This document shows, one piece after another, positions 11,601 through 21,800 of a stretch of DNA of 64,000 bases (its first letter is position 1; every line of letters begins with the position of its first letter). This stretch comes from Heliopora coerulea (Eukaryota > Cnidaria > Anthozoa > Scleralcyonacea > Helioporidae). A model generated the notes under the pieces. It saw only the letters and a list, made by a program, of their open reading frames with translations, was not told where the DNA came from and made no database searches. A program made the position numbers and the translations under genes. Location of the stretch: the NCBI GenBank assembly GCA_030142905.1, contig JASJOG010000007.1:253001-317000 (forward strand), written 5' to 3'.

Positions 11601-14600
11601 TTCAACAGTGTAAAGCAGTTTGTGAGAACAACATAAGGTTCTCAACTATTAAGAACACAGAAACTTGCAAAAACTGCAAAGGGGTTTTTGTATCTTCTAG
11701 TAAATGAAAATAGTTTAATTGATTTTTTTTTTTTTTCGATCCAAAGCATCTTTTCTATGTTAGATCAAATACAAGTAGAGCCCTCTATGTCTGCCTGTAG
11801 TTCATTCGTTGTCATTAGCAAAAGCATTGTATGTGGTTCAGTTTTTTCTTCCTTTTCAAGATGTGTAGAGAGCTTATGCTTTGATGCTTAGCAGCTGGTT
11901 TTTGGTTTTTTTGTTGTTGTTTTCTTTTTCCCTGATGAGATAATAAGGTGATTACCATCATTTGAAAAATATTTAACTGGATTACAGATGAGTATCACTT
12001 TCTGTTGATGACCAGGAATATTATTTTATTGAAATAAGTGAAAAATATTTTCAGCTCACAAGCAAACACAGTTAATTTTGTTCTAAAATGGAAAGATCCT
12101 TCCTGACTACAGAGCTAAGATGTAACCAGTCCAAGGAAATGATATTTTGTGATAATGATGCTAAACTGCAAGATTACTTTGGAGTTTTTAAATTACATTC
12201 TACCTAATTTTGATAAATTAATGCAGAAAAGGAGAATGTGTTGGGGATAAAAATCAAAATGATCTCAGTTCACCCCTTCATGTACAAAGTAATCCTTTAG
12301 AAATTTACCCTGCTAAATATGTGACAATTTTATTCCACTGGATGAGGCATGTCAGAGTTAGCTCCAGGCTAGCTAAGATGTTTATCCTTGATGAAAAACA
12401 CCTAGATTTGCTAGAATAAGGTCATGCAGGGAAGCTAATGAGACAAGTATGATAGTCTTAACCCCAGAAAGCCAACCAAGACTTCTGCTCTTCACAAGTA
12501 GTTGTGTATTAGCTGAGGTAAAATCACAGAACTCTGGTTTGGAGCATAATAGGGTAAGGTGATAATCAAAGAGTCATTACCACATTACATAGTTATATAT
12601 TCATGTTATAGCTAATGGGCATAGATAATGCATCAGCATTTAATTATTTATGCAGTTACTTTATGATAATTACAATGGCTTTTTTGCCTTTGAAGTTTAA
12701 AATGCAGATAGACAAAGTAAGAAGCAAGTTAGTTGTTAAATTGCAAGTGTGGACAAGGTATTTACTTAACCAGCAATGATTTCGTGACTCATATCAGAAC
12801 ATAATTTCCTCTTGCTTATTATTTGGGCACTTAATGTTTCTTGCATATTGTGCTATAGAATAAAAAGATCCAGGAAATATCTTTTTTTATTCTTGTTTAT
12901 AGCTTTTGAATTGTCTTCCAAAACAGTTAAGGCAGGGGGGTTATTGTGGCATTCTGACCTGAACATGCATTTTGCATTTGAAATATGGGGCAGAGAATTT
13001 CTTTTTGTTATCCATGCTTGTCTTTAAAGCTGAAACTACATTGCTGCAGGATGAATGGCATAGAGTAAAATAAACCAGAACAAAAACAAACTCCTCTTTG
13101 TAAGTGTCCCCATGTTAATGTTCACAAAATATGAATAATTGCACAGCTTTGTGCTTATAGAATAAAACTTCTGGAGGCAGATTGATGTTTTTGTGATTAC
13201 TGGTACAAGCCTGAAAATAGTTTTAACAGGGGTGCCTGACAAAATGTTAGGAGCCAAAAAGCTGGTGCCAGAAATTTTTGAATTGCTGACAGACATTTAG
13301 TTTCTTGTACAAATTTTGCAAAATTATTAAGTTGAAAGATATGCAAACAAATGTGCCAACTCTGGAATTTTCCTCTAACAGGGAAGATTCTAGGTTTTTA
13401 AATGTCATTGTCCACCAAAGAAATCTGTAATCTTATTAATAATGATTTATTTACTTGGTAATTTGTGAATTTGGCATAAATACCATTATTTAGACTTTTA
13501 GGCAGAGGAATGTGTAATTATCTAGCAACAAATTAAACAACAGCATGAAGCATTCAGACCGTGCTGAAATGGCATGGAATTGATCTCAATCTAATTTTGC
13601 TCCCATGTTTCCCAAACCAGAATGATCAGTAGATATAATTATGGGGTTTCAACATATGAAACAAAACATAAACAAACAGTAAAAATTGAAGGACCACAAA
13701 ATTGGTAAATTGCACTGCTGGTCACTTTGACCAGTGCCTGGGGACTAGCTCTGGTCAAACAATGTTTTGCATCTGTCAATTGACCATGGCCAAATGCTTA
13801 TTTTCAGGCTTGCTGGTATGCCCATAACAAGTAGATAGATATTTATGACATGCTTGCAAGAATTGACAATGTTCAATGTAATTAATACCAGGCCTCTCAG
13901 TGGGACATGCGTGATCACATGTGAGCGCGCAGGCATGCGCCCCACTAACATTATGCACGTGAATGATCATGCATGCAAATGTAAATTCCTGCTCACCTGT
14001 CAAACTGTTTTGTTTTCAAAATGCTCCTGTCTTGAATGAAAGCTTTATCATCTATGGAAACAACCCACTTTGGAGCAAAGAGAGAGGCCATAATAGAGCA
14101 TGCTGCTGAAATATATATGACATCAAACAGACAGAAAAAGGTCTCAAAACCAAATCACATTATGTCAGTGAGAAAAACCGTTAATATTGTTGACAAGGTC
14201 CATGCAACACTTGACCAAGACGAAAGCAGTAGTGAGGACAAGGAATTTGAACTTTTCCAAGAGGAATTTGAAAGCAACTCAGACTGAAGCAATATCTTAA
14301 CATTTCTGTTCCTTCTTTTGTTATAAAAAACATTGATGTGACATTGTATTCATATTGGAATTAGATTAATGTAATTACAAGAAAATTGAAAAAAATTTTA
14401 TTTTTTGAACAATCCCCCACCCACCCCACAATTTAATTAATCACGCACATAACATAATCTGCCTGCGCGATAGACCACTCACGCCAAATTTTGAATGTGA
14501 GAGGCTTGTAATACCAAACTAAGGTGCAAATTTTTTACATGTTCATGCACTAAAATGCAATGATTATTCCAGAGTTTAATCAAATTTTAATAAATTAACA

Positions 14601-16889
14601 TTAACCAAAAGTGAAAACACTGATAATTTAAGAGGTAGGATTCTATGGATTTCTCACAAAAAATTCAGTATGTTAATCATCTGATTTATTTAAGTTTAAC
14701 CATTTACTTTGAATTATTCTAGATTTTAAGGTTTTTCATGGAAGTTAAGCATACACTATAATTGTTCATTTATTTGTAAAGCTGGCAATTGCTGATACAG
14801 AAGAAAACTTAATTCAAAGATTTTTTTCTAAATGAAAATTCTCAAAAATATAATTTCTTTTCATTCTAAAGTTTAAAGATGATCAACTGTTATAACAGGG
14901 AGACAGTGTTGTACTCTCAGACATTTACTGTTAGTGGATGAATTAGTGCTTCCCCTTCAAATAAATGCCCCCTGTAGTAAATACCCTTATGTTTACTGTA
15001 ATTTTTGTTTTTTTAAAGTTCTTCTGCTTAAATAAAGAAAATGCTAAGAGTCCTTACCAAGGCCAAGTGTGGAAAATGAAAAAACTGCCCCTTAAGGTCA
15101 AAAAGTTAAATAAGTGCCATGGGTACTAATTTGAGCATGTATTGTAGGTCAAAAGCTCTATATCAAGATACCAGGAAAACTTGATCCTTTAAGACTAATG
15201 AGAGGCCTTGCATGAAAACTTAGTATATTTTTCTTATTTTTAACAGCTTGCCATCTTTAAACTGTTGACATTCCTTAGTAGACTGCCTGTTTTTCATGCT
15301 AGTGTTATAACATCTTTACAGTAGTTTTGCAGTTGTAGTTAATTGTCTGTGTAATGTCCAATTTCTATATCTTACATGCAGCACTGAAATAAGTCAACTG
15401 GAAATCTCAGCAAAAACCTTGCAAGATGCATTTACTATTCTTATCACTAATTATTATTATTATCACTAAATGTGATGCTTCAGTATTGTAGGCAATGTTT
15501 AAACTAAGATGGTGAGTAGAAATATCTGTTGATTCAGATATTTTTAAAAGTCTTGCAGCATTGACAAAGACCTTTAAAAAGGTTGAACTGTATTGTCATT
15601 TTTCTGACAACTATATATTTGATATTGGTGGTGCCAAGTTGGAAACCACAACATACAAATTGAACTAACAATCAACAGGTTGTCCACTTTTAAAGGCATT
15701 TGTCCAAAATTAATTCCTTTTTGCACAAATATATAATGATAATACCAACATTTTTTAAAGGTATCAGTTCCATGTAATTAGTTTTAACCCTGGTTGAAAC
15801 TTTGAACCAGTATATTCATGTCATATTCATTTGAATAAGTATATTAGCAAATTCAATGCCCGTTGGTTGCCTTTCTCAATGTTAAGCTTCAACTTCATGT
15901 CAAAGTATTTTGGAGTTTTTTCAACATAAGAAGAGACATTATGTCTCATTTATGTATCAATTGAAGTTATTACTTCATTGTAAATTTTTTGTACTGTTGG
16001 TTCATTTTTGAGAGCTTTTAACTTCAAAAAGGGTGTGTGTTATGAAAGTGTGGTTTTGTTTTCCTCTCAAAATTACTGTATGCAATTTCCCCACTTTGAA
16101 ACAAAATAGATTTCCCATTTGTCTGATTTTTCACTTAATTTGCACAACTCCTCCATAAATTGCACAGTTTTTATCACCCCTGTCACACACAGTTGTTTTA
16201 ACTTGACTGATAAATTTTTGTTACTGTTCAGTGCAGTTTATTTTATAAGCTTTTAAACATTGCACTGTCAGTTTTAACACTTCTGAGGCATGACCAGTTG
16301 TGTCTTTCCTCTATTGCAGGATTACCTGCCCACAAAACAAGATGCATTGCATGCAAGAAAGGCAACCAAGGGGGTGGTGGAGCACGAATTTGATATCAAA
16401 GGAATCCCATTCAAAATGGTAGATGTTGGTGGTCAGAGATCGCAGAGAGCCAAATGGTTTCAATGTTTTGAAGAAGTCACATCAATATTATTCTTAGTTT
16501 CATCCAGTGCCTTTGATCAGGTTCTTATGGAAGATCGGACAACCAATCGATTGGTGGAATCTTGCAATATTTTTGAGACCATTGTGAACAATAAGTTCTT
16601 TTCTAATGTTTCTATAATACTATTTTTGAACAAGACAGATTTACTAGAAATCAAGGTGAAGGAGACAAGCATCAAGGACTTTTTCCCAAACTTTGAAGGA
16701 AATCCCCATAATCTTACAGATGTCCAAACATTTATTTTACAGATGTTTGACAACAAACGAAGGGAGCGTTCAAAAGCATTATTTCATCATTTTACGACTG
16801 CTATTGATACAGAGAACATCAAATTTGTTTTCCATGCAGTTAAAGATACTATTCTCCAGTTCAACTTGAAAGCTCTGATGCTTCAGTGA
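8616..16889 (+). CDS. G-protein alpha subunit, G12/13 class, isoform with last exon A
   Basis: Exons 8616-9068, 9627-9677 and 16320-16889 encode 357 residues, a normal G-alpha length. The P-loop GAGESGKS is at residues 42-49, a switch I arginine near 181 (ARKATKG), DVGGQ with the catalytic Gln at 207, NKTD at 272-275, and the base-binding TTA near the end. The phrases [33 protein letters not shown] and the C-terminal ALMLQ place it in the G12/13 class, which couples receptors to RhoGEFs and actin control at the plasma membrane. The ATG at 8616 gives MVFDCC, with N-terminal cysteines that could be palmitoylated. The exon 2/3 junction before DYLPTKQD matches that of vertebrate GNA13. The second intron is 6.6 kb. 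A second full copy of the last exon lies 1.4 kb downstream. I leave the symbol blank because I cannot separate a GNA12 from a GNA13 assignment. Confidence 0.96.
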
Positions 16890-18900
16890 ATATGGATATA
16901 GGAGCTCTTCTGCCATTTCTCTAAAGACTTTTGTATAGCTTTCACAAATATGCACAGGGTATGACTGGCAGTGAGAGCAATGACAGCCAGTGCATTCATC
17001 CCACTGATCCTAACACCTGTTTGGAAAACTTATGCAGTTTGATATGTATATCAGAACTAGTGATAAAAAACAGTTGCCAAACATGGATATTTAATGTTCT
17101 GACTTCTTGATAAGTTAGGTTTGAATTTACCAGAGCTCTATGAACATTGTTATCTGTTAAGTTGTAACATAGGTCCTCTTTTGTATTGTTTGAACAGCAT
17201 GAATGATAGCTCTTACACCAATATTTTCTGTGCATCATTACTGTCTCGATTATATTAGATATGAACTACTGTGCTTGCTTGTTCCATTTTTTAAGTGTTA
17301 TAACCTCATTTCGTTGGTTAGTTAACTGTGACTTCATGACAAAATGTTCCCTAACTTTGATTCTTTGTCGAAGAACAATTGTAATTAGGCATTGAACATT
17401 TTTTTTCCCTGATGTCCTGGGGTAACCTAAAGAAAAGAAGTTACCTAACTCTTGTTTTTAGCTTGAATAATTTTGTATTTTTTGTCATTACACTTATGTT
17501 TCACTATAATTGTCTGCTAAGCATCTGTCGTAACCTATTTGTTGTTGAATTTGCAAGGTCCCATCTGTTCATTTTGATCATGTCACACCAGTTATGAACC
17601 AGTTAGTACACTGGGAAACATTTGGTCTACCATCATAGTCTTTGGAACTTAATGATCCACGTGCTTTATTGCCATGAGGAATTTAGAAAACATAAATTTT
17701 TGCAACTTCTCACACAAAGCTGCAAAAGACACTTATATCACAGCTTCAAGAACAAAATGATGCTTGTTCAGGGATGTCTGTTAAACTCTGTATTCATTTT
17801 TTTGAGATGCACCAATCATGATTAGCCACTGATAATTGCTGTATGTATAGTTCTGGTGTTATGTGCTGTGTACATAGCTTAGTTTGTTTTTACAAAAAGG
17901 CAGCCAGGGAGGTGAAATAAACAACCAGAGCAACTATGATTGCTCAGTTAGCTTTGTTTTATTCAAAACTCGTTTGCTTTGATAGAATTTGATTTTTACA
18001 GGCCAAACAAATTTTTGTGCTCTACACTAATGTGAACATCAGTAGATATAGTTGCAGAGTTCAAATTAGCTGGAAGAAGGTGTGAAGTTTTTCAAAATCA
18101 TAAATCAATGAGATTGGTCTGCTAATTTGTCAAATGTTTTGCTTTTTAATTTGAAATGTGATGTGCAGTTTACCTCATTTGAGTAAAAATGATGTACAAG
18201 TTGCACAATGTCAATTTGAACCATGCATTTTTGTCATTACAAGTGATTTGAAGAATTAACACCATAATAACAGAATTTGTAAAACCCATTCCACAATATT
18301 CTTTCAAATTTTATACATTTACTTTTCTAGGATTACTTACCAACAAAGCAAGATGTTCTATATGCTCGTAAAGCCACCAAAGGCATTGTGGAGCATGAAT
18401 TTGACATCCGAGGGGTGCCATTCAAGATGGTGGATGTTGGTGGTCAGCGTTCTCAGAGAGCTAAGTGGTTCCAATGTTTTGAAAAAGTTACAGCTATCCT
18501 ATTTTTAGTCTCATCAAGTGCATTTGATCAAGTCCTGATGGAAGATAGGATGACAAACCGCCTTGTTGAATCATGTGACATTTTTGAAACAATTGTTAAC
18601 AACCGATTTTTTGTGAATGTTTCTGTAATTCTTTTTCTTAACAAGACAGATTTACTTGAAGAGAAAGTTAAACAAACCTCAATCAAGGACTTCTTTCCAA
18701 ACTTTCAAGGAAATCCTCATGAACTGAGCAATGTTCAAGAATTTGTTCTTCAAATGTTTGACAGTCGACGGCGTGATAGAACCAAGGCTTTGTTTCACCA
18801 TTTCACAACTGCAACTGACACAGAAAATATCCGGTTTGTTTTTCATGCAGTGAAGGACATAATACTTGGACAGAACCTTCAGGCTCTCATGCTCCAGTGA
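8616..18900 (+). CDS. G-protein alpha subunit, G12/13 class, predicted isoform with last exon B
   Basis: Joining the shared exons 8616-9068 and 9627-9677 to the downstream exon 18331-18900 gives a second intact 357-residue protein. Exon B has its own acceptor (ACTTTTCTAG before GATTAC), the same phase and the same 570-nt length as exon A. Aligned by eye, the two 189-residue segments differ at about 30 positions (roughly 84% identity). All GTPase motifs (ARKATKG, DVGGQ, NKTD) are unchanged. Differences include several in the last 15 residues, the receptor-contacting alpha-5 helix: T/I, Q/G, F/Q and K/Q. No second copy of exon 1 or 2 lies between the two last exons, so exon B can only be used by splicing over exon A, or else it is a relic that is still open. 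The use of isoform B is inferred from the intact frame and splice site. Confidence 0.85.
9678..16319 (+). other. Long second intron of the G-alpha gene
   Basis: This 6.6-kb AT-rich intron runs from the GTAAGT donor at 9678 to the TTGCAG acceptor ending at 16319. Open frames inside it are short and lack recognisable domains. The one structured segment seen is the candidate repeat at about 13880-14515. No further G-alpha exon was found in it. Confidence 0.75.
13880..14515 (+). repeat. Candidate mobile-element remnant in the G-alpha intron
   Basis: The left edge (AATACCAGGCCTCTCA, then CGCGCAGGCA further in) and the reverse complement of the right edge (TATTACAAGCCTCTCACA, then CGCGCAGGCA) resemble each other. 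This gives an imperfect inverted repeat around a central segment. The centre holds an 83-codon ATG frame (14036-14287) with a basic middle ([10 protein letters not shown]) and a very acidic serine-rich end ([11 protein letters not shown]). I do not recognise the family. It could be a transposase C-terminal remnant or a chance frame in a repeat. Confidence 0.35.
17916..17921 (+). terminator. Polyadenylation signal for G-alpha last exon A
   Basis: AATAAA lies about 1.03 kb after the exon A stop codon. It comes before exon B, so exon A can be a complete terminal exon with its own 3' UTR (16890 to about 17940). Confidence 0.45.
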
Positions 18901-19785
18901 AGTTATATCTTGCTTAAAATAACATCTGGTCTCATAGGGTAACTGAAGTGCTCTTACTAGTAGCAGCTTTGGAGTTTCTTGTGGCATAGGCAAAATATTA
19001 ACATTTCAGTAGGCACATTTTAATTTCTGTCAACCAACAACATATTCTGCTAGTGTACCGGTAAATGTGACCTTATTGAAATTGTTGAGTTAACCAAACG
19101 TTCAATCACCAGCTAGTGAAATTGTTAAACTTATATTATACAAAGAAATGAGATTTAATGTCAAAATGAATTCTGTTTGTGTAGGTACTTCTATTAAATG
19201 CAATGAATTATATTACTGTTAATTTTAGTAACAGTAACCCTTATTGCGCTGTATATGTATTATCAACTTTCACAGTGTAATTTGACACAGTACATCTAAA
19301 ACAGAATCAAATGCACAAGATATAATATTTGATAATTTAAACACCTTTAAAATTGCATGAACAATTCCTGAATTTTGAAAGGCTTTTGGGTAGGTGCATT
19401 CTGTGATTGACCCCAACAAGACTTGTGTTGCTTTGCTTGATCAAAAGTATGGTATTTTCTGAAGGAATTGTTTCTTTCAATGTGCTTGTTTGTTTAAAAC
19501 TTGTACAATTTAATATTGATTGCATTATTGAGCACTTTAAACTAAAATATTAAATATTTTCCCCAACCCTTTTAAAAAAAGGAAATAGGCATGTTTTTAG
19601 TGCTATTTAAGATATGGAAATAATTTAAAGGTAGACCTGTTTCATGTTATCCACACTAGAAAGACTTATTTAAGTATGGTGGAAAATTTTAGCATCCACA
19701 GCACATTGAACAAATTTACTTTACTCTTCCTGAACCAAAACATTAATTTTACCCTTGACGATTAAAGTCATTTAGTGTGAGCCTG

Positions 19786-19791
19786 AATAAA
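19786..19791 (+). terminator. Candidate polyadenylation signal for G-alpha last exon B
   Basis: AATAAA lies about 890 nt after the exon B stop. The exon A signal is at a similar distance from its own stop codon. Confidence 0.35.
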
Positions 19792-19833
19792 GTAAAAAAG
19801 TTTAGATATTTTTTCACAGTTCCATTACCCCCA

Positions 19834-19873
19834 CTTGATGAGTCAACTCATCTGGCATTAGCCAGGATAAAAC
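19834..19873 (+). repeat. Dispersed stem-loop repeat, copy A
   Basis: The core CTGGCATTAGCCAG (19852-19865) folds as CTGGC/GCCAG. It is preceded by CTTGATGAGT and followed by GATAAAAC. The same arrangement recurs at 23740, 31698, 53422, 53510 and 54194. Confidence 0.6.
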
Positions 19874-20227
19874 TACGTTACAGTGAAAAGAGCACTATTT
19901 CTTCTTGAATTCAGGATTTTAATGAAGAAATTCAGTTATGAAATAATGGTACACATGTAAAACCTCATTCACTAATATATGGTTTTCAACATGTTTATTA
20001 AGGATTTGTAAGAATGTTTAAACTGAAAACCCCTGTAAATATCAGCATAGAATCCATAAATACATTGTGCTGGAACTGTCTTCAACTGTACTGTGTAAAA
20101 TGTACATTATTTTACAGTTTACAAGAACACTTGCTGAATCTATACCAAGGTTCTAGGATAAACACATTGTAAAAGATGAAGAACTGAGCAAAACATTTTT
20201 CAAGTGCTGTATCATTGCTCAAACTTG

Positions 20228-20233
20228 TTTATT
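20228..20233 (-). terminator. Polyadenylation signal of the LDAF1-like gene
   Basis: On the minus strand AATAAA lies about 14 nt after the stop codon, implying a very short 3' UTR. Confidence 0.45.
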
Positions 20234-20247
20234 CGGTCTATAAAATT

Positions 20248-20640
20248 TTATTTGATCTGGTTGTCCAAGAACTGTTGCCATTTCCCTACCAGTGGTCTAC
20301 AGCTTGTCAGAATAAACCATAAAGTCCCAAAGGACAAGGATATGGTGATGGCTGTAACTGCAATGAAAAATAAGATGGGAGCCAAAACACAGGTTCCCAG
20401 AGCCAGTAGAGTTCCTTCCACAAGCACAAAGCTGATGAACGTTACAGAAAATGAACCCAACGCAAAACACATGAAAAGGAGGAAAGGCATGGAAGCCATC
20501 ATGGTGAAAATAAACAGAAAGACTGCTATTGCTGGGTGACATTTAAAAATGACTGGAAGTTGATCCAATGAAGATGGTATGTTTGTACGCCATTTCTCCA
20601 ATAATTCTTCAACTCTTTGTGGATTTAAAAGACTTCCCAT
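20248..20640 (-). CDS. Promethin / lipid droplet assembly factor 1-like membrane protein
   Basis: A single coding exon of 130 residues. About 30 polar N-terminal residues (RVEELLEKWR) are followed by a nearly continuous hydrophobic stretch from about residue 38 to 112 that can form two hairpin-like membrane segments. The order of features, HPAIAVFLFIFTMMASMP then VLVEGTLLALG, resembles promethin (TMEM159/LDAF1), where HP(F/A) opens the first segment and an LEG lies between segments. LDAF1 works with seipin at ER sites where lipid droplets form. The length is close to the family norm. The sequence TTGGCTTAG just upstream of the start looks like an acceptor, and a GTAAGA-type donor near 21399 could end a 5' UTR exon. 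It is convergent with the G-alpha gene and divergent from the YwrD-like gene. The assignment rests on pattern similarity, so no symbol is given. Confidence 0.7.
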   Translation of the reverse strand: MGSLLNPQRVEELLEKWRTNIPSSLDQLPVIFKCHPAIAVFLFIFTMMASMPFLLFMCFALGSFSVTFISFVLVEGTLLALGTCVLAPILFFIAVTAITISLSFGTLWFILTSCRPLVGKWQQFLDNQIK

Positions 20641-21800
20641 GCCTCTCTAAGCCAACTCCTATCAAATGTTTAGTAAATTACAAGAATTAGGACTTATTGC
20701 ATTAAATTGCAGCTGGGTTTACCGGGTGATTGATAGTATATGATTGATACCTTAATTGCAACATATTTCCCTAATGTGCTCTGTTTGTGTTTGTAAAAGT
20801 ATTTACGGGTTAAGTTCACGTATGAAGAAAACATTTTGAGGCAACTCAAAATGCACAAGGAAAACAAAAATGGTCATCACATAGGCCGTATCCAGTTCAA
20901 ATTTTCTATCATAAGTTATGCCAAATTGCAATCCAATTCTGTCATAAAACACTGTTTTATTTGAGACCTGTAGCAGGAAACTTATTAAAAATTATTAAAA
21001 AATTTTAACTTCCAGAAGTTCACCTGCCACTGATGACTGCTAAAGTTCAATATTTAGTTATTTTTAAAAATTTTTGGACGAACACATTTTCGTGGTGTGC
21101 ATATGCCTTAAACTGGAAATGGACCCCCGTCTTTCAAGTTTCAGCAGCTTAGAAATCCGCTGGCCTTCCACAGTATTAGTCCAATGTATCCTTCTTTCCC
21201 CTCACTAGTTCAAAGCGGAAATTATTGTTGGTCATATACTTCACACCACGCAGGAGTGCAAACCAAATTAATCCGTATCACATAACAAACAGGAAGCCCC
21301 ACGTCTTGACTAGATATTACTTTCATTTGAATCAAGGGAAGTTCTAATAGTATAACGGGTTACTTGCGTATTTGTTAATTGTTAAAACTGGCATCTTACC
21401 CTTAAACTGTTCCTGAAAGAAGACGGCCTGATGAAAGACTTGACTCTTGACTGTCGAAAGTAATTTATAATGGTATCATGCGCTCTCCATTTACTCTCAA
21501 TACGTTCGGAAGTGATCGTAAACACGCTGGTTAACTCAAAAATGTCTTCAGTAGGTTCCTGCGAATAATTATTTCAAAGGTGACGATGACAGAAATTTGA
21601 AGTAAATGTGAAGAAACAGGTTTTAGACGTGTAAAAGCTCTTAGCAAATAATTTAATCTCAAGTTAATATATTATTTAATAGATATTTCTGACATTCCGA
21701 CATCAGGTGCTCGCAACAAGATCGCTTTTTATCGGAAGCTGTCGGACGTTAGTGAATAATTAGTTTCCTGCGCAAGAGGTCCAGTTCATGCGAATTAAAA

